From IMG/VR virus record IMGVR_UViG_3300031722_000008, positions 62,001 to 126,000 of that record: a DNA stretch of 64,000 bases; one strand, given 5' to 3'. Made by a program: the position numbers and the translations under genes. This DNA is from a virus. Below, piece by piece: positions 14,814-23,255 of this stretch (the stretch's first letter is position 1; every line of letters begins with the position of its first letter). Under the pieces are notes generated by a model. That model ran no database searches and was not told where the DNA came from. It saw only the letters and a list, made by a program, of their open reading frames with translations.

Positions 14814-15362
14814 ATGAAGATATGTTTTACAGGCCATCGTCCAGATAAACTTGGAGGGTACAATAGAGATTCTGATAAAAATCTAAGAATAAAAGAAAAA
14901 ATAAAAAATACGGTGCTTGAAATAATTAAAGATCAATACAACGTATGCACTGTAATCGTTGGTGGAGCGCTTGGTACTGACCAAATGGCTTTCGACGCGT
15001 GCCATGAAATAAAGTGGCCACTAACTATTGAAATAGCAATACCATTTGGTCAGCAGTATATAAAATGGACACCAAAACAACAAGAATATTATCTAGAACA
15101 ACTCAAACTAGCAGATGAAGTTACCGCAGTAGATTATGTAGAGGGGTATGAAGTAAAAGGAATCGATAAAGATATTTACCATCCAGGCAAAATGGATAAG
15201 AGAAATAGATACATGGTAGATAACGCTGACATTGTTATCGCTGTATGGAATGGTGACGAGAAAAGTAAAAGTGGCACTTGGAACTGCATTAAATATGCAA
15301 GAAAAAAAGGTAAGAAGATCATTTATATAGATCCTAATAATTTGGAGGAGGCAGCAAGATGA
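14814..15362 (+). CDS. SLOG-superfamily protein (DUF1273/YpsA-like)
   Basis: 182 aa. N-terminus MKICFTGHRPDKLGGY, then VIVGGALGTDQMAFDAC, AIPFGQQYIKW and NADIVIAVWNG are hallmarks of the DUF1273/YpsA group of the SLOG (DprA/LOG Rossmann) superfamily, thought to bind nucleotides or ADP-ribose-like ligands. Phages often carry such proteins; their ligand and target are not settled. Sits in the long small-gene run; overlaps the following Cys-rich gene by 4 bases (ATGA). Confidence 0.85.
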   Translation: MKICFTGHRPDKLGGYNRDSDKNLRIKEKIKNTVLEIIKDQYNVCTVIVGGALGTDQMAFDACHEIKWPLTIEIAIPFGQQYIKWTPKQQEYYLEQLKLADEVTAVDYVEGYEVKGIDKDIYHPGKMDKRNRYMVDNADIVIAVWNGDEKSKSGTWNCIKYARKKGKKIIYIDPNNLEEAAR

Positions 15363-15529
15363 GTAAAGAAATTGATAATGCAGTAAAATTACTAAGGGAT
15401 AATGGGTATGCAGTTAAAAAATTAACCAATTCAATGAAAAAAGATAGCCAAAAATGTGCAGAGTTAAGTGCTAAAGGAAAAGAAATGGAGTGCTTTGGAT
15501 GCGCTTGTAGTATCTGTATAGCTCAATAA
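15359..15529 (+). CDS. Cys-rich mini-protein, 56 aa
   Basis: ATGA overlap with the SLOG gene and GGAGG eight bases upstream. The C-terminal third carries QKCAEL, ECFGCACSICIAQ: a five-Cys cluster fit for metal binding. Translational coupling to the SLOG gene suggests joint use. Confidence 0.7.
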   Translation: MSKEIDNAVKLLRDNGYAVKKLTNSMKKDSQKCAELSAKGKEMECFGCACSICIAQ

Positions 15530-15549
15530 ATAGGAGGAGGAAAATTAAG

Positions 15550-15675
15550 ATGAAATTAAGAGATAAATACGGATGGCCGATAGAAACAGTTAAAGGAAAC
15601 CATGTAGTAAATTTCTTCAGAACACTATTTCTTATAAATTTAAGAAAAACCTATAATAAAAGGAATGATAAATAA
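15550..15675 (+). CDS. Small basic protein, 41 aa
   Basis: AGGAGGAGG lies upstream of ATG 15550. Short, basic, with one marginally hydrophobic patch (VVNFFRTLFLINL) that could lie at a membrane surface. No family recognised. Confidence 0.6.
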   Translation: MKLRDKYGWPIETVKGNHVVNFFRTLFLINLRKTYNKRNDK

Positions 15676-15698
15676 TTTAGAAAGCGAGGAATAATAAA

Positions 15699-16574
15699 AT
15701 GGCAATGAAAGATGGAATATTTCTACATGATTACCTTCATGTAGAAACAGATAGTTTTGGAAATCAAGATGAAGAACAAGTAAAAGTAGGGTTAGTTAAT
15801 TTTGGTAGTGAGGGCAAAAGACACTACTCTTTTGATGAAGTAAAGGAAATGATTGAGAGTGGTGAACTAAAAGATGATAATATCAAAATAAATGAAAAGG
15901 GTGAAGTTCAGCTACGCGGTCACTACTTAACTTATTGCAAAGCATTCAATGTTGTTTGCGGCAGACCAATTAATGTTAAAAATGAGGAAGATAGTAAGAA
16001 AATTATAGAATATGGAAGAAAGATAGGTATAATCCATGATGATTTTGTTCCTATGGAAGGTTGGTTTGGAACAAAAGAAGTAAAGGAAGATTTAATTATT
16101 GTAGATTACAATGAAGAAGAGCCTGAAAAAACTTTTACAATCACATATACCTTTAAGAACAAGGAATTAGATGATAATTTTGCAGAGGATATTTGTATTG
16201 GTGCGATAAAGAAGTTAGCTGGCCACAGAGTTACAGTTCATAGAGGTGAACCTGAACCAGACATAGAAAAGATATTTGAATGTTCAGATGTATGGTTTAA
16301 TAAGGAAGAGAAGAAACTTATAATTAGTGGAGTCAAAGCACAGTGGATGACAAAGCACATTGAGTTCGCAATTAAGAATTTGGATTTAGAATTATGGATG
16401 TTATTTAATCCTAATAAATTATGGAATAGATTCTTCTACGCAGCAACGCAAGCAGTGAGAGATAGAAATCAAGAGCATTGGTTCAACGATTTGATCCAAC
16501 CAAAGAGTGAAACTAAGAGAAATACTGAATGGAAAGATAAAAAGCTTGGAAAAACATGGGAGGGCAAGGAATAA
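15699..16574 (+). CDS. Hypothetical protein, 291 aa
   Basis: Largest gene of this run; soluble, aromatic-rich, with a Trp-rich C-terminal end (NKLWNRFFYAATQAV, EHWFNDLIQ). No enzyme motif seen. An 11-bp perfect inverted repeat (TTTCTACATGA/TCATGTAGAAA, 15720-15747) lies just after the start codon and could form a hairpin near the ribosome site. RBS GCGAGG. Confidence 0.8.
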   Translation: MAMKDGIFLHDYLHVETDSFGNQDEEQVKVGLVNFGSEGKRHYSFDEVKEMIESGELKDDNIKINEKGEVQLRGHYLTYCKAFNVVCGRPINVKNEEDSKKIIEYGRKIGIIHDDFVPMEGWFGTKEVKEDLIIVDYNEEEPEKTFTITYTFKNKELDDNFAEDICIGAIKKLAGHRVTVHRGEPEPDIEKIFECSDVWFNKEEKKLIISGVKAQWMTKHIEFAIKNLDLELWMLFNPNKLWNRFFYAATQAVRDRNQEHWFNDLIQPKSETKRNTEWKDKKLGKTWEGKE

Positions 16575-16576
16575 TT

Positions 16577-16870
16577 ATGGATAGTGTAAAATGGGCGCTC
16601 GCATCTTCACTGAATACAAGTCCAGATAAGACTGTAGTGAAATCAACATCCAATTCAATTAGTGTCAAGAACAAAGGTTGCAAAGGCACAATGAGGAAAA
16701 GGAGTCAATGTACTACATGCGGTAGGAAAGGCACTTATCAAATGGGAATATTTGCATGGGGAGCTTGTTGCAATAGAGATGATGGTTGGAGAAGACTTGA
16801 GGGCGAATTAAAAAAGGATAAGCCATGTGAATTCTATATAATAAAGGAGAGTAAGGAAGATGTTAGATAG
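16577..16870 (+). CDS. Zinc-ribbon-like protein, 97 aa
   Basis: ATG 16577 follows GGGAGGGCAAGG. CTTCGRKG and GACC form a CxxC...CC pattern around residues 48-70, suggesting a zinc site on a basic protein. No specific family recognised. Overlaps the next gene by 11 bases. Confidence 0.75.
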   Translation: MDSVKWALASSLNTSPDKTVVKSTSNSISVKNKGCKGTMRKRSQCTTCGRKGTYQMGIFAWGACCNRDDGWRRLEGELKKDKPCEFYIIKESKEDVR

Positions 16871-17051
16871 AGGCGAAAATGGAAAATTAAAATTAGATAC
16901 GAATAGCTTAGCATTATTTATAAATGAATTGTATAGCCAATGTAAAACCCAAGAAGAAGTAGACTTTCTAAAAGAAAATCTAGTAAGTGTATCTGAATGT
17001 GAAGCAGAAACAAGAGAAGAGGAGATAGAAGATGGTAAGGACAATAATTAA
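16860..17051 (+). CDS. Hypothetical acidic protein, 63 aa
   Basis: Helical, ending in an acidic run (EAETREEEIEDGKD). RBS AAGGAG upstream; overlaps the next gene by 20 bases. No family recognised. Confidence 0.75.
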   Translation: MLDRGENGKLKLDTNSLALFINELYSQCKTQEEVDFLKENLVSVSECEAETREEEIEDGKDNN

Positions 17052-17277
17052 TTCAACAAAAACAAGAAGACAACCAATGCCAAATCAATGTGAAATATGC
17101 GGTAATTATAAAGCAGAAAAGAAAGAAAACAGAGATATTACTGATAGCACTAAAAATAAATGTTTCAAACAATGGGAAAGAGGAAACAATAAGTATGCAC
17201 CATTCACTAACAGTAAAAGAGAAATAGAGCTTACATGTAATGAATTTAGTCATATGAGAGTATTAAAAGCATGGTAG
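17032..17277 (+). CDS. Small zinc-finger-type protein, 81 aa
   Basis: Residues about 20-23 are CEIC and further Cys follow at NKCF and LTCNEF, giving a C2-C-C arrangement on a strongly basic protein (RRQPMPNQ..., KKENRD). Likely nucleic-acid-binding, but no family recognised. Confidence 0.75.
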   Translation: MVRTIINSTKTRRQPMPNQCEICGNYKAEKKENRDITDSTKNKCFKQWERGNNKYAPFTNSKREIELTCNEFSHMRVLKAW

Positions 17278-17289
17278 GAGGAATTAATT

Positions 17290-17913
17290 ATGCCAAAAAT
17301 TAAAAATCAAAGAGAAACCGAAAGAGCAGTAAGTGAAATATCTTCACTTGTAGGATATATTAAAGTTGCCGATGAGTTCATCACTAAAAAGTTCAGTGGA
17401 GATGAGTATTCAGTAGGCTTTTCTATTCCAGTTCCAGGTGATTATTCTGATAAATTTGAATCTGCAATGATTTGCAAAAATAAAAGAATTATAAATTCAA
17501 TGGTAAGGCAATACAAGAATGAATCAAGAGCAAAGATTATAAGTATACTGGAGAAACACCCAGAAATAGAATTAGATGATGAAGAAATGAGTCTAGTATA
17601 CGTAAAGAAAGATAATAAACTGTTATATGCGATTTGGGTAGACGAAAACAATCCATTCTTAATAGGATCTATTTATATACTGCAAGACCTAGATAATGAA
17701 TGTTACTATGTTAAACAGGGAAATTGCGATGCTGTAGCTAAGGATTCTGTCACATTAATATCAAAAGAATTTTATGAATTATTATTTCAATCACAACAAA
17801 GTATTTACAATAACATTAAACTAATGGACTTACTTCCTGTAGCAAAAGAGCATTTAACTGGAATATGTAAATTGAAAAATGTACACAGAAAGGATGATGA
17901 TAGTGAAAGATAA
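17290..17913 (+). CDS. Hypothetical protein, 207 aa
   Basis: Soluble alpha/beta protein, AGGAGG RBS at 17276. A central strand-rich part (LVYVKKDNKLLYAIWVDE, FLIGSIYIL) is flanked by helices. No family recognised. Confidence 0.8.
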   Translation: MPKIKNQRETERAVSEISSLVGYIKVADEFITKKFSGDEYSVGFSIPVPGDYSDKFESAMICKNKRIINSMVRQYKNESRAKIISILEKHPEIELDDEEMSLVYVKKDNKLLYAIWVDENNPFLIGSIYILQDLDNECYYVKQGNCDAVAKDSVTLISKEFYELLFQSQQSIYNNIKLMDLLPVAKEHLTGICKLKNVHRKDDDSER

Positions 17914-18058
17914 AAGAGCAGAGCTATTAGAGAGATGGGGCAAGTTGGGAGTTATTTGTGTGCGTGGAGTAAACCCCTACTCTCACCCACTAGATAAATT
18001 AGAAGAAGTAATTGATTGGCTAGAAAAGAAGAAGGCGAAAGATGAGGCGAATAAATAA
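17897..18058 (+). CDS. Hypothetical protein, 53 aa
   Basis: Overlaps the end of 17290-17913 and ends on the A of the next ATG (TAATG). Start may be ATG 17894/17897 or GTG 17903; AAAGG at 17889-17893 favours the latter two. Helical and basic (DKLEEVIDWLEKKKAKDEANK). Confidence 0.65.
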   Translation: MIVKDKRAELLERWGKLGVICVRGVNPYSHPLDKLEEVIDWLEKKKAKDEANK

Positions 18059-18501
18059 TGGGTATCGATAGATGCAAAATAGTATGCAGTAGAGATGGAG
18101 GACCAAACACAATAACTTTTGGACAAGTGTATGAAGCGGTTTTTGCTAATATGCTAGAAGACCGCTCAAAATGCACACAATACTTTATTATTAATGATAA
18201 AAATGAAGGGGAAATAGTCAGTGGATTTAATTTTTTATACTATACTGAATCTAGAAGTTTTGATAGCGCAATAAAATGGTTTAGTGATAGCGATATAGAT
18301 AAAGTACTTTTTGTTCCGGGTAAAATAAGAATTTATAAAGAAAAAGTAAAAGAAGACAGTATTTTCAATCTTAATTATATGGTCAGTTGTGAAACCGGAG
18401 GAACTAAGAAGTTTGAAGATATTGATGATATTGAACTTAAATTATCTCTATTAAAAGAAGATTGGATGATATGTAGATTGAATCCACTTTCTCACGCATA
18501 G
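18058..18501 (+). CDS. Hypothetical protein, 147 aa
   Basis: TAATG coupling with the previous gene. CKIVCSRDGGPNTI opening and alternating strands suggest a small alpha/beta domain. No family recognised. Confidence 0.78.
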   Translation: MGIDRCKIVCSRDGGPNTITFGQVYEAVFANMLEDRSKCTQYFIINDKNEGEIVSGFNFLYYTESRSFDSAIKWFSDSDIDKVLFVPGKIRIYKEKVKEDSIFNLNYMVSCETGGTKKFEDIDDIELKLSLLKEDWMICRLNPLSHA

Positions 18502-18510
18502 GAGGAAATT

Positions 18511-18738
18511 ATGAAAATAGTATTAGTTAAAGAGCAAGGAACAGTTAGAATACTAGAGGGTAAAGGTAAAGTAGATGGCAATGCGCTAGCATTGAGGTCT
18601 AAGTTTGCTGGTGGAGATTTGAAATACTATGAGTTAGATTATGAAGAGAGAGAAGGGTGTCCATTAGAGGGATATATAGTGGTATTGAATGAGCATCCTA
18701 ACCTGCTTAACACATCTAAGATGATAAGGGAGTTGTAA
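18511..18738 (+). CDS. Hypothetical protein, 75 aa
   Basis: AGGAGG RBS. Strand-rich N-terminus (KIVLVKEQGTVRILEGKGKV). No family recognised. Confidence 0.75.
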   Translation: MKIVLVKEQGTVRILEGKGKVDGNALALRSKFAGGDLKYYELDYEEREGCPLEGYIVVLNEHPNLLNTSKMIREL

Positions 18739-18743
18739 TATCT

Positions 18744-19091
18744 ATGGGGGTATGCAAAATTGAATTATTAAAAAATATAATCAAAGAAAGTATCAGTAAC
18801 AAGTGTAAACTACTAGAGGATAGAAAATTAAAAAATCTTCATAAAAGAATGAGAGAAGAGTTAAGCACATTAAATACTTTAAATAGTATAATAACAGATA
18901 TTGATAGTGAATGTTTCTATACTATTACGAATGGTGATAAATATTTAAACTCAAGTATCACAAAGAAAGATACAGGGGATATATGTGAAGCCATGAGATT
19001 CAGAGAAGAAGATGGAGCAAAAAGATTTAGTTCAACATTAACTGATGATTATAAACCAGTAAAGGTAAGTTTTATTATCAGTGATATTTAA
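18744..19091 (+). CDS. Hypothetical protein, 115 aa
   Basis: Helical and basic N-terminal half, mixed C-terminal half. The RBS is weak (AAGGGAG inside the upstream gene end). No family recognised. Confidence 0.75.
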   Translation: MGVCKIELLKNIIKESISNKCKLLEDRKLKNLHKRMREELSTLNTLNSIITDIDSECFYTITNGDKYLNSSITKKDTGDICEAMRFREEDGAKRFSSTLTDDYKPVKVSFIISDI

Positions 19092-19109
19092 AGAAAGGTG
19101 GCAAATAAT

Positions 19110-19508
19110 ATGATATCAACAAAAAGAGTAGCTGAAATTTTAAGCGATTGTTTCTTAAAGAAAGAGGAAATTGTAGATGATAAACCAATCATTGAACCTA
19201 TTTATGTAGAGAGTATTAAAATAACATTTGGACTTCATCCAGAAAGAATCAAGGCACACGCAGAAGAAATTGGTACTATGGTAAATGAACTTCCAGATAA
19301 ATTTAAGGAGGGGAGTTCATTCTTAGATATGTGCATAACGAAAGATGGTAAGCTCTGGACAGGCTTTCAACAACAAATGGAACAATTAATGATACTTGGT
19401 GTTGCTGCTGGAAAGTTAGAATATTGCGCTCCTAAAAAGGATTGGTATGCACTTCCTGGTGGTATGCCATATGTAAGGATTACTAAGGAGAGTAAAGATG
19501 AAGAATAG
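19110..19508 (+). CDS. Hypothetical protein, 132 aa
   Basis: ATG 19110 with GAAAGGTGG eight bases before is preferred to GTG 19098. Soluble; contains a Trp-containing segment (DGKLWTGFQQQMEQLM). No family recognised; overlaps the next gene by 11 bases. Confidence 0.77.
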   Translation: MISTKRVAEILSDCFLKKEEIVDDKPIIEPIYVESIKITFGLHPERIKAHAEEIGTMVNELPDKFKEGSSFLDMCITKDGKLWTGFQQQMEQLMILGVAAGKLEYCAPKKDWYALPGGMPYVRITKESKDEE

Positions 19509-19839
19509 GGTACCAATAGAAAAATTCTTTGAATTGACTGATGAGCAAATATTTGGGCTTTTTAAAACTATGTCATTTATCTCCTTGAATTTAAAAACAC
19601 CCGAAGATATAGGTAAAGCAAGAAGAGTTTTTGTAAATATGGGAGTAACTCATACTGCAATAGATGCATTACACCATGGATTAAATATGACAACTATTTT
19701 AGATATCCTTACTAAAAATCATACAGTTAAAGCAATGGAGCAACAATGTATTATTCATAATGAACCAGACTACGGATTCAAATGGTATATAGAATTATTC
19801 CACGACATCGACGTTCCCCTTGTAACTGCAGAAGATTAA
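19498..19839 (+). CDS. Hypothetical protein, 113 aa
   Basis: Helical; RBS AAGGAG lies inside the preceding gene. Last gene of the run that begins behind promoter copy 9. Confidence 0.77.
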   Translation: MKNRVPIEKFFELTDEQIFGLFKTMSFISLNLKTPEDIGKARRVFVNMGVTHTAIDALHHGLNMTTILDILTKNHTVKAMEQQCIIHNEPDYGFKWYIELFHDIDVPLVTAED

Positions 19840-19863
19840 GAATTAATATATGCTTTATGGGAG

Positions 19864-19904
19864 TTGTTAAAGAAAGTATATATAGTATAATTATATTATT
19901 ATAC
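19864..19904 (+). promoter_or_regulatory. Sigma-A-like promoter with overlapping dyad
   Basis: TTGTTA (19864-19869) and TATAAT (19886-19891) are 16 bp apart, 30 bases before ATG 19921. GTATAAT (19885-19891) and ATTATAC (19898-19904) form an inverted repeat that covers the -10 box, a possible repressor site. This unit lacks the phage motif, so host polymerase may read it early. Confidence 0.55.
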
Positions 19905-19920
19905 ACAAAGGAGTGAACTT

Positions 19921-20337
19921 ATGGATAACAATAACAATATTAATATTGATCAAGCAATGAATGGGTTAACATTGTGGCATGGAGAAATCTCTAGCTTCGA
20001 CAACAACGTAAGAGATGAAACGGATAATCTTAGGATAGTATGTTTAAATCTGCAAATGGAAGGCAGTAGATATCAAATACCAACAATAGAACCAATAGCA
20101 AAAAACCTTGCTGCTACTATTGTAAAATTAAATACCCAATGCAATCTATTAATAAATAAAGGTAGAAAAGAATTGGGGGAATTTACTAAATTCATATTTG
20201 ATTATATAAAAGAATGTCAAAAAGAAATACAATTATTAAAGACAGAAATAAACAGCTCATATGAAAGAAATGAATTACTGGCTAAGGAAAATGCAGAGCT
20301 TAAAAAAGAAATAGAGGAATTAAAGAATAGACAATAA
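19921..20337 (+). CDS. Coiled-coil protein, 138 aa
   Basis: AAGGAG RBS. N-terminus Asn-rich; residues 95-138 are a strong coiled coil (ELLAKENAELKKEIEELKN). Single-gene unit between a sigma-A-like promoter and a strong terminator. No family recognised. Confidence 0.8.
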   Translation: MDNNNNINIDQAMNGLTLWHGEISSFDNNVRDETDNLRIVCLNLQMEGSRYQIPTIEPIAKNLAATIVKLNTQCNLLINKGRKELGEFTKFIFDYIKECQKEIQLLKTEINSSYERNELLAKENAELKKEIEELKNRQ

Positions 20338-20370
20338 TAACGTGGGCCATATGGCCCACGTTATTATTTT
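20336..20370. terminator. Strong terminator, 30-bp palindrome
   Basis: AATAACGTGGGCCAT and its exact complement abut (20336-20365), then ATTTTGCCC. The stem has six consecutive G/C pairs. Confidence 0.85.
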
Positions 20371-20382
20371 GCCCTTTATATC

Positions 20383-20398
20383 GTATAAGATATTAAAG
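20383..20398 (+). promoter_or_regulatory. Phage promoter motif, copy 10
   Basis: GTATAAGATATTAAAG, perfect; standard leader AATAAAAGAAAGAGAGTGATAA to ATG 20423, identical to that at 3240, 13 kb away. Confidence 0.78.
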
Positions 20399-20422
20399 AA
20401 TAAAAGAAAGAGAGTGATAAAT

Positions 20423-20782
20423 ATGAATTTTGAAGAAAAATTAAAAATGTTCGGTATAGGAGCAATAGTAACAAGTTTAACAGGAATAATATGTACAGCA
20501 ATAATAACAGGAAATGCAAAAGAAAAGGAGCAAATAATAAAGGATAATGATTTAGAAAGAGTTGAAATAGAAAGACAAAAGAATGATTTGAGTTTAAGTT
20601 ATATAAAGTGTAAAGAAACAAAAGAGAAGTTAGAAAAGAGAGAATTAGATTTAAAGAGTAAAGAAGTAGATTTAAAAGAAAGAGAGAACCATGTAAAAGT
20701 GTGTGAGCAGAATTTAGAGTGTTCAATTAGGGATATGAAAAATTATATAAAATATGAATTGAAAGAGAAAAAAGAAGAATAA
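20423..20782 (+). CDS. Single-pass membrane protein with coiled-coil tail, 119 aa
   Basis: Hydrophobic helix at residues 9-31 (MFGIGAIVTSLTGIICTAII), then about 85 charged helical residues (EKLEKRELDLKSKEVDLKER). Same architecture, leader and A-ended codons as the 2-7.5 kb cassettes, showing that the family is dispersed across the genome. Confidence 0.85.
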   Translation: MNFEEKLKMFGIGAIVTSLTGIICTAIITGNAKEKEQIIKDNDLERVEIERQKNDLSLSYIKCKETKEKLEKRELDLKSKEVDLKERENHVKVCEQNLECSIRDMKNYIKYELKEKKEE

Positions 20783-20783
20783 A

Positions 20784-20812
20784 AAAAGAAGGCGATGAGC
20801 CTTCTTTTAATT
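20784..20812 (+). terminator. Terminator
   Basis: AAAAGAAGGC-GATGA-GCCTTCTTTT, then AATTT; closes the membrane-protein cassette. Confidence 0.85.
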
Positions 20813-20898
20813 TAGGGGGCATTGTAACGAGAACAATAACATATGGACAATTTCATTATAACACGAGATTTTGTTTTTTTCAAAATATAGTTTTTCTT

Positions 20899-20914
20899 GT
20901 ATAAGATATTAAAT
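20899..20914 (+). promoter_or_regulatory. Phage promoter motif, copy 11
   Basis: GTATAAGATATTAAAT, same last-base variant as copy 2. Confidence 0.72.
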
Positions 20915-20954
20915 AAAGAAGAGTTAGGAAAATTCTATCTTTATTTAATTTTTT
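20909..20954 (+). promoter_or_regulatory. Promoter-proximal hairpin with T-tract, possible attenuator
   Basis: TTAAATAAAG (20909-20918, part of the motif) pairs exactly with CTTTATTTAA (20939-20948) and is followed by TTTTTT. It lies before the first gene, so transcripts may stop after about 45 bases unless the hairpin is prevented. Confidence 0.6.
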
Positions 20955-20976
20955 GCTTTAGAAAGGAATGAGATTG

Positions 20977-21183
20977 ATGATTAAAGTCTGTATTTGTTGC
21001 GCAGTGATAGGTGTTACACTAGAAATAGGTAACAGATTCTGTATCGCACGCAACGAAAAAAATCCTAGCAGTAAATATCGATTAATACAGAAAGGTATTA
21101 ATGGTACGCTAAAATATCTTAAAATGGGCGTTGGTTCCTATGCAGTTGTAAAAACTGGAATAAATTTAATGAAGGAGAGATAA
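20977..21183 (+). CDS. Small protein with hydrophobic N-terminus, 68 aa
   Basis: ATG 20977 is preferred to 20968 because AGAAAGGA is then nine bases upstream. Residues 1-17 (MIKVCICCAVIGVTLEIG) are hydrophobic with three Cys; the rest is basic with a second weak helix (GVGSYAVVKTGINLM). Possibly membrane-attached. No family recognised. Confidence 0.7.
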   Translation: MIKVCICCAVIGVTLEIGNRFCIARNEKNPSSKYRLIQKGINGTLKYLKMGVGSYAVVKTGINLMKER

Positions 21184-21185
21184 TT

Positions 21186-21770
21186 ATGATTTTTGTAGCA
21201 TTAACAGGGTTATTAATAGGTTCAGTTGGAGGTTCAGTCATTGGGAATGGAATAAAAGTAAATGATGAAAACAAATTAAGAGTTGATTTCAAGAAAGGCT
21301 GGGCAGAATCAAATAGATATGGTCTTTTATCTGAATTATTAGTTACAGCAGCTTTTTGTGCGCTAAGTGGAGCAGGAGAAGTTGTTAATGAAGCATTTGA
21401 TGATACTAAGAAAGAATTATACGAAAGAAAAGATGAGATAGCAGGGAAAGTAGCTGATACTAGACTTGAAAAAGAAAAAAGCAGTATATTAAAGACTTAC
21501 AGTAGAATTTATAATGCTCAAGATCCCAATAATGAAATCAATTCAATATCTGAAGAACAAGGTATTGATAAGTTCAAACTTTATGGAATTAAATCATTAG
21601 AAGAGGGAGACATATGCAATATAATTGATGAGAAGAAAGAGGATTTAAAATCACTAGAGAACTTAACACTTGCTTATAGCTTTAATCATGCAATGAACTT
21701 TGATGATTTAGAAAGAATACAAAGAAGTTATAATTACGCAGAGGAAGAATACAACAAAATAAATAGATAA
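21186..21770 (+). CDS. Membrane-anchored protein, 194 aa
   Basis: Residues 1-22 (IFVALTGLLIGSVGGSVIG) form a Gly-rich membrane helix; a second hydrophobic patch lies at about 51-64 (LLVTAAFCALSGAG). The remainder is charged and helical. Starts three bases after the preceding stop. No family recognised. Confidence 0.78.
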   Translation: MIFVALTGLLIGSVGGSVIGNGIKVNDENKLRVDFKKGWAESNRYGLLSELLVTAAFCALSGAGEVVNEAFDDTKKELYERKDEIAGKVADTRLEKEKSSILKTYSRIYNAQDPNNEINSISEEQGIDKFKLYGIKSLEEGDICNIIDEKKEDLKSLENLTLAYSFNHAMNFDDLERIQRSYNYAEEEYNKINR

Positions 21771-21795
21771 GATGACATTCAGGGGGATGAGTATT

Positions 21796-22248
21796 ATGCA
21801 ATTTATATCAGATAAAGAATTCAAAGAAGCAGAAAAAATAGTTCAAGAGGAATTGGAAGATGCGTGGGAATTTAATGTCGGCGACTTATATATGTTAAAG
21901 AGTGATTTGGAAACAAATCCAGAGCATGCAAATATATATGCAGTTAGTCTAATCCAAAAAGAATTATTAGAAAAAGACTTTCCTCACTTAAAAAAAGAGA
22001 AGATGTTCCACCTTTGGACAGAAGGTGAACTTAGAACCTATATAGAAAAGAAAACAGGTAATTCGGTAGACCTTGATTATTTCGCTAATAACATTAAGTA
22101 TTCTAATGATGGATATAAGATAAGAAGATTTAATATTGAGAATGAGAAAACAAAATGTTATCCAAATTTAGGTCACAGCGCAATCCATGCTTATTGGCAA
22201 GTAACACAAAAAGTAGCAAGGATGGGAGGTGCGAATAATGGAAAATGA
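21796..22248 (+). CDS. Hypothetical protein, 150 aa
   Basis: ATG 21796 with AGGGGGATGAG upstream. Soluble, helical N-terminus, C-terminal HSAIHAYWQVTQKVARM. No family recognised. Confidence 0.78.
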   Translation: MQFISDKEFKEAEKIVQEELEDAWEFNVGDLYMLKSDLETNPEHANIYAVSLIQKELLEKDFPHLKKEKMFHLWTEGELRTYIEKKTGNSVDLDYFANNIKYSNDGYKIRRFNIENEKTKCYPNLGHSAIHAYWQVTQKVARMGGANNGK

Positions 22249-22468
22249 TAATCCTATATATATAGTTACTATAGTAGCTTATGAAAAGATCACTAATCTT
22301 CAACCTTTTTCAAGTCCTAGTCTTGCAGTAAATTTCCTAAATTCATGTATAAATACTCAATTTGAGACTCAGGATTTAACAGAGTATAAAATAAGAGATA
22401 AGCTTGCAACAACAGAATTTCGAGGAACAGATATCTTTATAAGGTTTATTAATGAGAATGCTAGTTAG
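22238..22468 (+). CDS. Hypothetical protein, 76 aa
   Basis: GGGAGGTGCGAATA precedes ATG 22238; overlaps the previous gene by 11 bases. Small alpha/beta protein, no family recognised. Confidence 0.76.
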   Translation: MENDNPIYIVTIVAYEKITNLQPFSSPSLAVNFLNSCINTQFETQDLTEYKIRDKLATTEFRGTDIFIRFINENAS

Positions 22469-22481
22469 GTCGTGATTCATA

Positions 22482-22916
22482 ATGAGGGGTACAGTTTTAT
22501 TTTTCAATAAGACTTATGGATTTATAAGGGCTGACAACAATGAACTAGAAGAAGATATTTTTTTTAGATATAAAGATATAATTACTGAGACTTCATTTAA
22601 GCAAGCTTCTCAAGGAGATATAGTTGAATTCGAAATAGAATTAGAGAAAGAGAGGCTCAAAGCTAAAGATGTTAAAATCATGGAAGAAATAATAAATGGA
22701 AAGAAAGTAATAAGGGTTTGTATATATCCAATCAAGGACAACACATTCCCTCTTTTTTCTTTCTATGAACAAGTGATATCTAAAACAGCAGTAGGACTAA
22801 AGCATGCCTTTATATTTAACGACAAAATTATCGCTACATCTGAAAAGATAGATAAGAATATGGCGATGGACATAATTAATAATAAAAATGATGATTATAT
22901 ATTTAAATTTATATAA
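22482..22916 (+). CDS. Cold-shock-domain protein with extra C-terminal domain
   Basis: Residues 1-65 read as a cold-shock domain: GTVLFFNKTYGFIRA corresponds to GxVKWFNxxKGFGFI, and DIFFRYKDI to DVFVHxSxI, with GDIVEFEIE as the fourth strand. Such OB folds bind single-stranded RNA or DNA. Residues 70-144 are an unrecognised alpha/beta extension not found in classical CspA (about 66 aa). The ribosome site is weak. Might act as RNA chaperone. Confidence 0.75.
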   Translation: MRGTVLFFNKTYGFIRADNNELEEDIFFRYKDIITETSFKQASQGDIVEFEIELEKERLKAKDVKIMEEIINGKKVIRVCIYPIKDNTFPLFSFYEQVISKTAVGLKHAFIFNDKIIATSEKIDKNMAMDIINNKNDDYIFKFI

Positions 22917-22933
22917 AAGGAGGAACTGATGAT

Positions 22934-23242
22934 ATGGCAATAGCAAAAAAAGAAAGATTCGAAAATAAAGGAATAAAACAAAAGCTAAATATTCCAGGAG
23001 CTAATTTTCCACCAGATAAAATAACTTATGGTGATATGAAGCTAACATTTTTAGGTACCTCAAATAAAGAAGATTTATTTCCACCAAGTACTCAAGATGC
23101 TGATTTAATAAATCCAATAATGGAGGGTAATATCGGACAGTATATTTATTCGGCACCAAATGCAGACCTATATGATTTACTTATCTATAAGGATGAAGTT
23201 GATCAAATATTCTTGCATAGCATAAAAACTAGACTGCAATAA
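22934..23242 (+). CDS. Hypothetical protein, 102 aa
   Basis: AGGAGG RBS. Soluble, with Pro/Asn-rich loops and no recognised family. Confidence 0.77.
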   Translation: MAIAKKERFENKGIKQKLNIPGANFPPDKITYGDMKLTFLGTSNKEDLFPPSTQDADLINPIMEGNIGQYIYSAPNADLYDLLIYKDEVDQIFLHSIKTRLQ

Positions 23243-23255
23243 GGAGGCGGAGAAA

